Source: Hevea brasiliensis
Taxonomy: Eukaryota > Streptophyta > Magnoliopsida > Malpighiales > Euphorbiaceae
Direction: 5' to 3'
Assembly (NCBI RefSeq): GCF_030052815.1
Contig: NW_026614695.1
Coordinates: 2,216,252 to 2,280,251 of the forward strand
DNA length: 64,000 nucleotides
In this document: piece by piece, positions 22,981 to 34,912 of the stretch
Position numbering within the stretch: the stretch's first letter is position 1
How the letters are laid out: every line of letters starts with the position of its first letter
Notes under the pieces: model-generated
The model's database searches: none
Told to the model about the DNA's origin: nothing
What the model saw: only the letters and a program-made list of their open reading frames with translations
Made by a program: the position numbers and the translations under genes

Positions 22981-25900
22981 ATGGCATCGGACCCTTCTTC
23001 CAATTTACAAGTATCGACTGATACCTAGGTACTTGCCCAGGTTCTTGCCCAGGTACCTACCCAGGTACTAGCAGCTCCACAGGTACCATTGATAGTACCA
23101 TAGGTTTCTCCCATCAGTAATGGTGTTCCTAGGCTGAGTGCTATCTCTTCTGCCTTGCGAGTATACACTCCACTAGCCTTTCCCATGTGTAGTGCCAACT
23201 TATTCTCTTGTGCTACTGGAGGTAATTTCTGAACTTATGAGTTTTCTGCAGGTTGTGTTTGATCATTGTATATGACCATTTGCTTGTATTTGAAGAATCG
23301 GTCGTCCATTTTATAGGGGAAACTCTACCTGATTTTCATCTCACTAGGCATCGACTTTTACTTTTACAAGTGCCAGCTCGTTGAAACTTACAGGTATCAA
23401 TGCCTCAGGATCTATGGGTACTAATTTTAGTAGGACTCAGATTATTCCATCATCTAATCCTTTTTCAGTAAGTTCTATTGTTCTTTACTATTTTACTTAA
23501 TACAAAATTTTATCCAAGTACCTAATATTGCTCACTTCTTTCTTGTAGGGTCTTGTAGCAGGGGCTACCACTGTTGGTCCCTTTGCTTTTCCTTATGACA
23601 TTCCACTGGCTCCTTTCCCTCTGGGGAACTACTAGGAGCTGCTGCTTGACTGGGGACTACCATTCTTTCCCCATCTAGGTGGCATCAAATCCAAGCCAAA
23701 GCACTCTTCTAGCCAGGAGGCATGGATAAATAAACTCTAGCGCCACTTTTCTCAGACTTGGAAGCTCCTAAGCATATATCACTTTATCAAGCTATCCAGA
23801 TGTGGTCCACCTTACTGTCTTAGGTTCCTAGCTGACTCTTTGAGGTTATGGTCCAGATCTTGCAACTCTTCATCTTACCAATGGGGCCTATGTCCATCAT
23901 ATTAAAGTTTTGATAGGCCTACTTATTACTAGTAATGAGATTCCTAGTTTCTTTACAGACTTTCCCTCTAAATTTAGGAAGCTAGAGAAATTCACCTCTT
24001 ACAGTGCCCTCATTGAGCACAGCACAAGTATCAGCCAATTTGATCATAATTTATTCCTTTGGTGCTTGATCTATAGATTTAATCCGTAGATTTATCTTTT
24101 GTTCCTCTTTTGGGCACTTTTTTGCTAGGTATCTACCACTAGCCTGCTCTCTTGCCTTAGGTCAACCCTGTGCCTTGGGTACCATGCTATTGGCTTATGT
24201 TTTCCAAGCCTTATCTTCCATGGTATTAGATGATGCACCACTAAGCAAGGTGAATGGTGTTTTTTGGATTGTGCAGTTGTGGCTACTCTCCTACTTTCCT
24301 GAGATGGCAAACACTCCACCAGTCCCTATCTATAGTGTCTTTGGCAGGGATTGTTTCTATAGCTTGTACTTAGGATAAGAACAGGGTACTGAGTTTCCTA
24401 ATTCAGCTATCTGCTCAGGACTTCTCTGGCTTCACCCATTTTTATGATACTGAGGCCCTTAAGTCTATTGGCCTTCCTGTCTGGCTTATTTGCTCTAGAG
24501 CCACCTTTATAGACGATGCTATTAGCCACTAGGCCTCTATCACTACTGTCACGCACTTACACACTGATACTACCTTTGTCACCTATTTAGGTATAATGAA
24601 GCCTAGATTGGAGTTTTACATGCCTTCCCTTTGCTGCAAAGAGTTGGGATTTGTTCAAGGTGTTCCTTTTGGCATTCCTATTCATGCTAACCTAGCCACT
24701 GGCAATATGATCAATCTATCCTTTCTAACAGATGTGCGTTAATATAGCTACAGACTAGAGCAGTTGTAAGATGTGTTCCAGATGATTCCCATAGAGGTTG
24801 TTGACCCTTTTTGGCGCACCTTTCAAAGCTGGTGGGCTTTCAAGTTCCATGATGCTGTTGTTAAACCTCTGGCCTTAGTGCCTACTGTTTTACTATTTTT
24901 TTCCTTATTATACTTGTCATCTTACTAACCTTTGCTATTTTTCTTTAGGTTCTCTTTCATGCACTCCTGCTACACCTTCTACTACCGCAGCCCAAAGAGT
25001 AGTTCCTTCTATATCTACTCCTCCTCCTAAAAAGTAGGATAGTACTCCTTCCCGGTCATAACTTCCTACACCCAAGAAGGCTAAGGCATTGGAAAAGAGA
25101 TATAAGCCTAGGATTAGGAAGTCTCGTCAAAAGAAGAAGCAACAGGGAAGTTCCTTTTTTCCTTTTGTCAGGCATTCTAGCTATCATGTACCTAAGGCCA
25201 GGAAGCCTTAGGCTCCCCCTGCAGCTCCAGTAGAGGTGTTTGACACTAGTGGCATTAACACAGAGACTCCTTCAGATATGGCTATAGGCGATGCTTCTTC
25301 TGAGAGACACTCTGAGACTCATGAGGAGGTATAAAGCCCAGTCTCCTTTAAAAACAACTATGCTACACAGGAGGTAGCAAATGTTAGTGATGATGATGAT
25401 CCTCTAGGAGATGTTCCTTTGCCCACTTATCCTGAGATATGCATTTATTGTTTATTGAGTCAACTTTTTCTATCATTTGAGCTAGTACTTACATTTCTTG
25501 CTACAAGTTCCTACTACCTCAGCTCTAGCTCCTGTCACTTCTTATACTTCGAGCTCCTTTGTTATTTTAGGCCAGAAAGCCCTCCCTTTAGCTAATATAG
25601 TTGGTCCTCTTTAAGATCTCAACTTCTCATTTCTAGCTCAGTTTTCTAGTAGCTCCAATGCTCACTTTACAGCCAGACCATTTGATACCATAGTTACAGA
25701 GACTAAGAACTAGTTGTACTACCTGCTATCTATAAAGCTTGGTTCTCATATAGCGGAGCAAAGGTTAGTACTACTTTCTACTCTATTGACCCTAATTCTA
25801 ATAGGCACACCACTCTAGGATGCACAGACATAGGTTACTGAGATCCTACCTATTTATGCTGAGAAGATTCATTCTTCTGCAGCACTCTCTGCTTCTATTA

Positions 25901-26203
25901 TAGATTTTTCCACAGGCATTGTGAGTTGATGGAGCTTTTTCAGAAGGCTCAGTCTTAACTGGTGCAAGCTAGGGAGATAGAGGATAGGGTGAAAGCCATT
26001 AGAGGTAAAATAATTGATCTGGAGGAACAGATATCTTGCCTAGAGGCAGAGATCACCAAGTTGAAGGCCCAGGAGGCCTCTCTCATGTGATTAGAGGATG
26101 ATCTGCTTGTTAAGCACATGATAGACAGGAGCATGATCTTGTCTAAGGGAGATGCTTTAAGAGAGTTGGTTGCACCTACAGAGGCAAAGATTTGCAAGCA
26201 CTA
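22981..26203 (+). pseudogene. Antisense extra ORF of Tat-2 with plant-mobile-domain-like segment
   Basis: This decayed gene on the plus strand is opposite to gag-pol and lies between integrase and the 3' LTR. It starts MASDPSSNLQVSTDT at 22981, then a stop and a run of Val-Pro-Gln-rich residues. Possible introns are 23468-23548 (GTAAGT...TAG) and one near 24890-24949. The region 24121-24378 reads ARYLPLACSLALGQP, then MLLAYVFQALSSMVLDD and WIVQLWLLSYFPEM. I recognise this as like the plant mobile domain (PMD, transposase-like). A basic Lys/Arg stretch lies near 25070-25210. A coiled coil with an EDRVKAIRGKIIDLEEQISC heptad pattern ends it (25930-26200). Many stops show it is dead. Extra antisense ORFs of this kind are reported in Tat-lineage elements. 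Their role is not known to me. Confidence 0.65.
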
Positions 26204-26639
26204 GTCCTATTTAAACTTCTTAACTACCTGTCAGAGCCGTTAGGTTATCTTCTGTGACTCTATTCTTTATCATTTATAGATTCCTATTACTTGATTCTTG
26301 GTCTCATGAACCAGTTTTCTTACTATAGTTATAGTACATTTATTTCATTTTTATGATATGATTGATTTTGACATCTATTGAATGATAAGCCATGTGTTGG
26401 CATTTTTTATTTATATGTGTTATAGGTGGCCTAAGAGCCAACCTTGATTACAGAGCCTATCTTTTCTGATTACATTGAATGTCTAGCCGTTTATGTTGGC
26501 TTTAATTACATTGTTTGTACAAGAACCCTGTAGGGTTGGCTTTTAGTGAGGCTATGGGTTAGCCCTACTTATTTTCTTTTGTCTTCCCACATAGTGGGAA
26601 AATATTTCTTTAGGTACCTGCCATTAATTGACTTCTTAT

Positions 26640-29600
26640 ATGGCTCTCCTGAAAGGCTTGCCAACCAATAAGTGTTACATCTGAGTACCCGATGCACTTG
26701 GAAGGGACCTTTCCAGTATGGAGACTATTTGCCAAATTGTTTATCTTTGGCACCAACATATATCTGATCTTCGGACTAAGTCTCCTTGTTAAAAGTTCTG
26801 CCTCTTTATCCTTCAGTTGTAGATCCTCAACACTTTCTTCTTTTGTACAGCCATGTGGTTGAATGCCTGCACCCGAACTTCATCCAAGTCTTCCAACTCC
26901 ATGGCCATAGCATGAGTGTGTTCATATGGAGTAAGGCCATTTTGTAAAGAGACTCTGAGAGAAGGAACCACCACCTCCATTAGGAGTACTGCATCATGCT
27001 TATAAGTTAAGGCAAAAGGGTTTGTCTGTGTCGCATCTCGCTTGGAGGTCTTGTATGCCTATAAGGTCTTTGATAAGAGCTGGTGCCACTCTCTTGGGTT
27101 ACGATATATCATTTTCTCCAGGATACCAATCAAGACCTTATTAGATGCTTCTGCTTGCCCATTGGCTTGGGCATAGTATAGAGTTGAGGTGAGTAGTTTT
27201 ATGCCATAATCCTCTGTAAAGTCCTTCATATCTTGACCGGTGAACATTGTTCCCTAATTAATTATGATGGTCTGAAAGATTCCAAATCTGTGGATGATGT
27301 GCTTTTTGATAAACTGAATCATGTCACTTTGTTCCACTTTCTTTGCAAGTATTACTTCCACCCACTTAGTGAAATAGTCTGTGGTAATAATAATAAAAGT
27401 ATGGCCCATTGAAGATGGTGGATGAATTTTACCTATAAGGTTGATTGCCCAACCTTTGAATGGCCATGGCTTCAGGATAGAGTGCATCTCTTCAGCTGGT
27501 CTTCTCTTCACTGCACCATATCTTTGGCATTGCTGGCAACCTTTGGCATATGTTACGCAGTCTTTAAGGTTCTTCAGCTAGTAATAGCCATGTCTTCAAA
27601 TGAGCCATCTCATCTTGATACCTACCTAGTGCAGACCATAGATCCCTTCATACGCGTACTAGATCACTCTCATAGCCTCAGGAGAACAAAGGTACTTGAG
27701 TAATAAGCAATCAAAGCCCTTCCAGAAGAGTTCACCTTCAAGCAAAAATTAGTTCATAGCTTGGACTTTGATGTGATGGGGGTACTTTAGCTAATGAAGA
27801 CTCTAGGTACCTCTTTAAGGAGGATCTCCAGTCATCAGTAACATCCAGGTCAGTGTTAAATACATTAATGGGTATACCTCTTTCTTCTATGGAAGGATGT
27901 TTCCTGTTCCTAACTAGAATCATCCTATGTGTTAGTGCCTGGGACATTCTTAAGCTAGAAGATAGATGAGCCAACTCATCAGCTTTCCAATTGGCTTCCC
28001 TTGGCACATGTGTGAAAAAAACTTCCTTGAAGCAGTTTAGAATTTGTATAGCTGCAATAAAATAAGAGGCAAGGGAGAAGCTGCCACTCTTGTACTCTCT
28101 AATGAGCTTTTTAATGACCAGCTGTGAATTTCCCATAATGTGTACCTCCTCTGCTTATAATTCTTTAAGGATCTTCAAGCCGATGATTAATGCCTCGTAC
28201 TCAGTTTGGTTGTTAGTACATTGGAATTCCATATTGAAGGAAAGAGTTGTCCTAGTACCAGTAGGTGACACAATGATGATTCTTGAACCTACTGAAGCCT
28301 TTGTATTGGAGCCATTCAAACCATAGGGACTATGGTACCTTCTCTGTGTTGTAAATATTCAACCCTTGCTCCAGTGGTCTGTTATCTCCAAACATGGGTG
28401 ATCAGTCAATAAGTCTGCCAGTAACTATCCCTTCATAGATTTTTGGGGAAAATAACTCAATGTAAGTTCTGACAAGGCTAATAACCACTTCTCAATCCTT
28501 TCAGTCATAAATGGTTTGGACAACATGTATTCCATTAAATCTGTTTGTGAAACTACATACACTTTAGAACCTCTTAAATAATGTCTTAATTTTGTACAGG
28601 AAAAGTACAAGGCCAAGCAAAGCTTCTCAATTGGAGAATCTTTGGTCTCTGTGTTTGTCAGGTTTTGATTCAAGTAGTACACTGCCTATTCATGTTCCAT
28701 TTAGCTATCTTATGCTAGTAAACATCTAGTAGAATCAAAAGTGGTAGACAAATAAAGCTTCAATGGATCACCATACCATGGACGAATAAGTATCAACGGC
28801 CTAGTGAGATACTCCTTGATTTTGTCAAAGGCCTATTGGTGGTTATCTTCCCATATGAACGCACTCTTTTGTTTAAGCCTTAATAGGTCAGAAAATTCTT
28901 TTGCTTTACCTATAAGGTTAGATATGAATCTTTTTAAGTAATTTACCTACCCTGGGAGTCTCTGCAACTATTTCTTAGTCTAGGGTGGTTTTGCCTCCTA
29001 GATAGCTTTCGTTTTATTTTGATCTACTTTTATTCCCCTTTGATGTACTAAGAAACCCAAGAAGTTTTTGGCTTTGACACCAAAGGCACACTTGAAGGGA
29101 ATTATTTTCAACCGGTACTGCCCAATCCTCTGGAAACTTTTCCTCAAATGCTATACATGTTCATTAGACCTTTTGGACACTACTATGTCATCAATATAGA
29201 CTTCCATGAAATGCCCTAGCATGTCATGGAATATTGCATTCATCGTTCTGTGGGACGTTGCACCTACATTCTTCAAACCAAAAGGCATAACCAACCACTT
29301 AGATGTCCCAATGGAACTTGGACACCTGAAGGTAGTCTTTGACACATCTTCTAGAGCAATGAAGATTTGATTGTAACCTGAGAAGCCATCAAGGAAGGAC
29401 AATGGTTCATTCTTGGCTACAGCATCAATGAGCATATTTACAATTGGTATCAGATGCATGTCTTTTGGCATTGCAACATTCAAGTCTCTGAAATCAATAC
29501 AGACCCATAATTTTCCATTTTTCTTAACTATAGGTATGATGTTAGATAACCATTGACTATATCTGATTGGTCTGATGAATCTTACATTTAAGAGTTTTTC

Positions 29601-30085
29601 TATCTCTTTTTTTACCTTCACGATTTCCTCCCTAGACATTCTTCTAAGTGCCTAGTGGTGGGGTCTATACTCAAGCTTAATTGGCAGCTGTGTTCCACCA
29701 AACTTCTTTGGAGACCAAGCATCTCATGGTAATCCCAAGCAAAATAGTCTTTGTATTCATGAAGCAAAGAAAATTATTTTTTGTTTTAAGTCTTTCCTTA
29801 ACAGAGAGCTGCTATAAGTTACCTTTAGTTTTGTAGGTTCCTCCTCCTCTGGTTCTTCTTCATATATGACCTCAGCTCCTTCTACCTCTAGGATCTTTTC
29901 CATCTCCATTCTGTCAAGGAGGAGCTACATCTAAACTCTGGAAGTGGTAGCTGCAGCTACTGCCAACTCCTCCTCTATGTATTTGCTATTCACCTTAAAG
30001 CTCTTCAATTAAGGGCTCTTTCATCGACCAATGGTAAGGCATGATTGCAAGTGTTTCTCCATCTTTCTTTGTTAGCTCATCTAAT
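26640..30085 (-). pseudogene. Tat-2 pol: RT, RNase H, second RNase H, integrase
   Basis: All on the minus strand, in order. RT (29639 to about 28950) has WVCIDFRDLN, the SFLDGFSGYNQI motif, MPFGLKNVGAT and the YIDD catalytic motif near 29185. The RT-linked RNase H is about 28425-28900. The second, archaeal-type RNase H (about 27960-28330) has NNQTEYEAL and REANWKADELAHL. Its middle acidic residue is changed, GNSQLV where GDSQLV is usual. The integrase zinc-type segment (27520-27640, CQQCQRY) is followed by the core at 27059-27511 with ITTDYFTKWVEV, a damaged second Asp region and QANGQAEASNK. The C-terminal part runs to about 26640. Stops and frameshifts occur in every domain. A linker frame continues up to 30085, where the solo LTR begins. 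Confidence 0.85.
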
Positions 30086-32370
30086 CCTTTTTGTAACAAC
30101 CTAGCCAAGTGGCCATTACCAGCATTAGGGATCAAGTCAGTTTAAGGCTATTGGAACTCATAGTAAGCCTAAAAACCTATTGAACATGAACATATTCCTA
30201 TATCTCACAATCCAAGCATACTCCAAACCATTACACTTTAGTTTTCTCATTCATACTAAACATAAAATTTGTTCAAAATTTAAACCTTTACACACATAAA
30301 ATCACTAAAGTGTAATTAGTTCATACATACATTCTCACATGAGGAGTTAGCTCAAATTTAAAACATACATAATTACATCACTTATGTTTAACGAAAAACA
30401 TCTATAAAACTTAAACACCAGCATAGTAACTATTCCTTTACATATTACATGTCCACTAATCATTCAACATACATTTAAACACTCCATAAAACCATTCCTC
30501 CTGCTCAAGCACCAAATGATTCTTCTATTCTTACACTCCTACACCTGGGGTTAGGGAAAAGGGGTGAGCTTACACAAGCTAAGTGAGTAAACTAATAAAA
30601 AATATTTAACTATCACATTCATTTCATACATATGCAATACATTATTCAAATAAGTTTTCACATCACAAACATTTGACATAAGATGGATTTGTCACTAGTG
30701 ATTCCCCAAATCCAATATACTCGGCTCCTATAGAGGCTCCTCAGGACATTTGCTTAATATATCTAATGTGCCTGGCTCATAAAGAAGTTTTTTATAACTT
30801 TCACTTAAAACATGACATGTGTCATGCACCAAGGGGCATCATAAGATCTCCCTTTGGATTTTATGGATTCATAACATACATAACATAACATAACATAGAC
30901 ATAAATATGGGGGGAATTAGTGGGTCATCCATAATACATCATGCATCAATAATAATTATGCAATTATGCAACATATTCGTGTTCTAGACACATATACCCT
31001 AATTAAATATGACATGATACATGAGGATGATCATTAATTAAATTTAACAAGCTTACATTTATTAAGGTTAGAATTACTTACCTCTTAAAGCCTATCAACC
31101 ACCTAACACGAACAATAGCTAGTCTCAGATTCTTAACGTCCTTAATCCCTTAAGTTTGATCCTATAACCATCAAAACCTAATGAGTTATTTAAAGCTCTA
31201 AAACTCTATACACATATCAAATATCTTATTCTAGGTCTTTAGGAACCATAAAATTATGTTTTGGAATTTTAGAATCGAAGAAGAAATAATACTAGCAGAG
31301 TCAAGTTCGACTGTTGGAGTCTTGGACCTTTGAACATCAGGTGCCTATTTTGGGTAGTAGCTACTGTGACTGTTGAAGTCTTGGGCTATAGTTACCAAAT
31401 ATGGAATTTCTCTAAATTTTCCCAAGAAACTACATGCTTCAGCTGTCAAAACAATGGTCTTTAATAGCTAAACCTGGGAATTTTTAGAATTCCTACGTAA
31501 AAAATAGTAGAATTTCTCTTCCCAAAACCTCTAAAACATACCCCAAAGCTCCAAAGCATAATCAAAACATATAAACACCTTCCTAAGGCTAAAACAACTT
31601 GAATTCATGCTCAAATCTCACATGCAACCATTTAGAGCTAGAATTCAAGGTTCAAACAACATCAACATTTCCCTAACACAAGAATACTTAGGTTTTACTA
31701 AGGAAACTAACCATTTAAGGTCCATAACCACTTAGACTTGATGTAAACAAGAACATTCCTTCATCTAACATCCAAAAGTCAAGACTTAACATAAAAAGCA
31801 TCCTTCTAAGCAACATGCAACCTTCATTATCAAAAAATCAAAACTTGAAACCCATGCAAAACTCACATGCATTTTGACCTTACTCTCTTAGTCATAAACT
31901 CATACTAAAAATATGTAGGAAAAAAGTCAATTGGAAAGAGGGAAAATCACCTTTCTCCTCTAGAACTAGGTAGAGAGATTGGAGGAAATCTTTAATATCT
32001 TTCGAACTCTTAAACTCTCCAACCAAACCAAGACTTCTAGCTTCTAAAAGATCAAACCAAAAAGGATTCAAAGAGAAAATTTCCTTTTACAAGCAATAAA
32101 AAATTGGAGAGAAAAGAAATTCACTTTTTTTTTTTTTCAAATTTGACTAAAATGGGCTATATATACCCCTACTATTGAGGGGACTTTTGGCTGTCGAAAG
32201 CCATAGTTCTAGTTGTCGAATTCCAGTTCGCACAAAATGAATTTGAACAGTAAAAAAGACTTCAACTATCGAAAGTCCATTATTCAACTTGTAACAATCG
32301 GACTCTAACCACTAAAGGAATTGTCCGCTTTAGCTATGAGCCTCACAGTTTTGTCCCATAGGTGGAATAG

Positions 32371-32438
32371 AGAACTTCCCAGGAGGTCACCTATCCAAGG
32401 ATTTCTCTCAAGCGAGTAAGCTTAACCCTGGAGTTCTT
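32371..32438 (-). repeat. 5S rRNA-like segment (Cassandra-type)
   Basis: The minus strand reads AACTCCAGGGTTAAGCTTAC at one end and GGATAGGTGACCTCCTGGGA at the other. This follows the 3' half of plant 5S rRNA (GTTAAGCGTGCTT... and GGATGGGTGACCTCCTGGGA), including the A-box and C-box of the internal Pol III promoter. It is not a functional 5S gene because the 5' half is missing. Confidence 0.85.
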
Positions 32439-32634
32439 CCAACTCTCCAGGCCATTCCACCAAACGCCTCTAGTGATTAGTTCCCCTATTTTATATATCA
32501 TTACTTTTTGAACCCAATACCATCTCCGTGCTTTGTCGATGTGGGATTTGCCTAAGGGACCTTTCTCCCTCCCTTTTGGGACTCAACGTCCTCGCTGAGG
32601 TTTGTCCCACCATCGCCTAAGAGGACACGCAAGC

Positions 32635-32647
32635 GGCTCTGATACCA
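32635..32647 (-). other. Primer binding site in nested element
   Basis: Minus strand TGGTATCAGAGCC, exact initiator tRNA-Met type, two bases from the LTR-like end TTACA at 32650. Confidence 0.75.
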
Positions 32648-34192
32648 ATTGTAATGATCGGGCTCTCACCACGCTAAGCTAATTTGGGATGCCTTAGATA
32701 TGCATGTAATGAGTTCTTGGCAGCAATTGAGATTATTATTGAGGTATTCTATTTGTGTATTTTCAGTAGAAAAAGAAGTTGGAATGAACAAGGAGAAGTA
32801 GGTAACAAGAAAGGAGAATTATTGAAGGTTTGTGCACAACTAACATTTTCTTCGTTTTTAAACTTGTAAATTGCTTGAAATGTGTTAAATTGAATGAGTT
32901 TGATTTGAAATGAGTTTATTTTGAATGAGGTATGTTTTTCTCTTGTATTTGAGGAATTTGTGTGTTGCCACCCCTTTTATGGGTTTTATGATTATTTGAA
33001 TATGTTATTGTTTTGCAAACGTGATTATTGATTTAGAAACTCTTGAAAGTTGTTTTGAAACCACAGTTAGCATGACAGTCCCTTCGGAACTCCCCAGTAG
33101 TAACGGTTACTTGGGGTTTTATAATTGATATTGATTATGTCTCCCATTAATAATGGTTAGTGGGGTAAGACTACATGAGTACTCATTAGCTAGCTAGCCC
33201 TTCCCTCATTAATAACGGTTAGTGAGGTTGAGATTGCTTTGTCGTGGTATACAACACGGCACTGATCGTGAAATTTTGTGTCATGGCCTAAACTATGTGT
33301 TGATGTTGGCAACACTAATGCTTTGTGAATTGTGATTTATGAAGTGTGATTTCTCACTCAAAATGTTATTCTAATAAATGGCCTTTATGGACTTAGAACT
33401 ATTATGAAGTTTTCATACTTAAGAAAAATGTGATTTATTATGCTTTGACAAATTGTATTTTACCTTAAGTTTTAAAGTTATTAGTTGTGCACCACTGAGT
33501 AATATATTCAGCGATAGCTTCTTTATGCTGTCGCAGGTAAGGGAAAGGAGAAGGCTACCGAGTGAGAGACTTGAAAGCAGCATTTTGGTATTGTTTGTGG
33601 CTATTTACGTTAGATATACCCTTGTGATTCCTTTGGATGTATTTTGTACCTATATGTATGGATGTACGGACATTGAGTAGTTTGTATTTAAAAGCATTGC
33701 ATTGCTATCACATTTTGAGTTTGTAACTATTTTGTATTTTACTTTGAGACTTATGAAAATGTAACTTTTGCAATATGTAGTCTATCATTATTTCCAATGA
33801 ATGTTTACATGTAATTTTAACTATTCTCATGTAGTTTTCCGCAAAAGAATTGATCAGATAAAAAGCTATGATTTATTTTAAAATCCTTTGTAGCATAACT
33901 AATGGGTTATCATAGGTGGAGTTCGGTAATTCCTTAGGTATGCTATGGGAACACGTCATGCCTTACCAGGAATAAGGTGTGACACGACTGTCAAAGTTCC
34001 TTCTGCACAAAGTCACTTAAAATTTCTCTTTGGCTAAAACCTTGAAAACATTTCATTTTTAAATACATTTTGAAAATATCATACATACAAGCACATGCAC
34101 TTCTTACCACCACTCCTTTATCTGTGGAATCTTTAAATTTGTCAGAATATTCCATCAATTACAGAAATTCTAATGTTGAGAAATGGTGGATG

Positions 34193-34909
34193 TTACACCT
34201 TTTCCTGCTTTTCTACAGGTGAGGAGGCTACTATGGTCTTAGCATACACCACATGACTTTCTCCGTAGGCATCGTGAGCTGATGCCCCTCGAGCTTTCTT
34301 CTTGAGGAGCTGAATGGGACTGATATCTGTATCATAATACTGGGTATCAATTACCTCTAAGTTAGTCATAAAAGGCTTAGCATCTGCCCATACCACCTCT
34401 ACGTTGTTCCCTTTCCAAAATAATAAAATTTGGTAAAGGGAGGAAAGAATGCACCAATTCACATGTATCCAATCCCTTCCCAAAAAAACTTGATAAGTTA
34501 CAGTGGAATGAACAACAAAAATTGTTGTATTAGAAGACTTACTTCCCATGGTTAACTCCACTGGCAGGACACCAAGAGTCTTAGATACATCTCTAATGAA
34601 AGCTAATACCAAGACATCAATTATGATAAAGTCATCTTTAGTCTTTTCCAAGGTTAACAACATCCTGAGTAGCATAATGTTAATTGCCTAGCTATTATCA
34701 AACAGCACCCTGAAAGTTGGATGGCCATTGATATGAGTCATTATGTACAAAGGACACATGTGCCTAATCATCCTTTTAGATGGTTTACCAATTATAACTT
34801 TCTTTGGTTCCCTTAGGTTGGTGCATTGTATGGTAACTCCATTGCACACTTTAGCTTCCAAGAGATCTGTTGATTTCTCAGGAACCTCCTCATGTTCTTC
34901 CACCATCAC
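34193..34909 (-). pseudogene. Tat-2 protease region
   Basis: Two adjoining minus-strand frames. The first (34688-34909) leads into PLYIMTHINGHPTFRVLFDNS, where the retropepsin active-site Asp-x-Gly/Ser is expected (DNS here). The second (34193-34675) continues with LPVELTMG, TYQVFLGRDWIHVNWCILSS and WKGNNVEVVWAD, the Tat-type protease C-terminal part. A stop lies between them (34685-34687). The domain would cut the gag-pol polyprotein. It ends at the solo LTR insertion (34197). Confidence 0.78.
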
Positions 34910-34912
34910 ATT

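Larger units (their letters stand above)
32290..33984 (-). mobile_element. Nested composite element with 5S-like segment
   Basis: It is bounded by TGTAACAATCGG (32290) and GGTGTGACA (33984), with CAACT and CGACT outside, an imperfect 5-bp duplication. On the minus strand a tRNA-Met primer site (32635-32647) sits two bases from an LTR-like end at 32650. To its left is a 5S rRNA-like stretch and an end (minus GTGGTTAGAGTCCGAT) resembling the one at 32650. This layout matches the Cassandra terminal-repeat-in-miniature group. To its right, 32650-33984 looks instead like a long gypsy LTR with a CACTGAGTAATATATTCAG block. The two halves may be a chimera or two insertions, and I cannot decide which. 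Confidence 0.5.
30092..34197. mobile_element. Probable solo LTR inside Tat-2, carrying a nested element
   Basis: The sequence between TGTAACAACC (30092) and ...TGTTACA (34197) splits the Tat-2 protease from RT. CCTTTT lies on both sides (30086-30091 and 34198-34203), as for a target duplication. Without the nested 32290-33984 it is about 2.4 kb, has LTR-like ends and no coding domains. The first ~800 bp resemble 49172-49920, so this is a repeat family. A TACAAGCTAAGTGAGTAAAC-like block near 30577-30595 is typical of long plant gypsy LTRs. It could also be a non-autonomous element rather than a solo LTR. Confidence 0.6.

Noticed and set aside
32371..32438. Possible real 5S rRNA gene
   Set aside because: Only the 3' half is present, without the 5' half or a terminator layout, and it lies in a retroelement.
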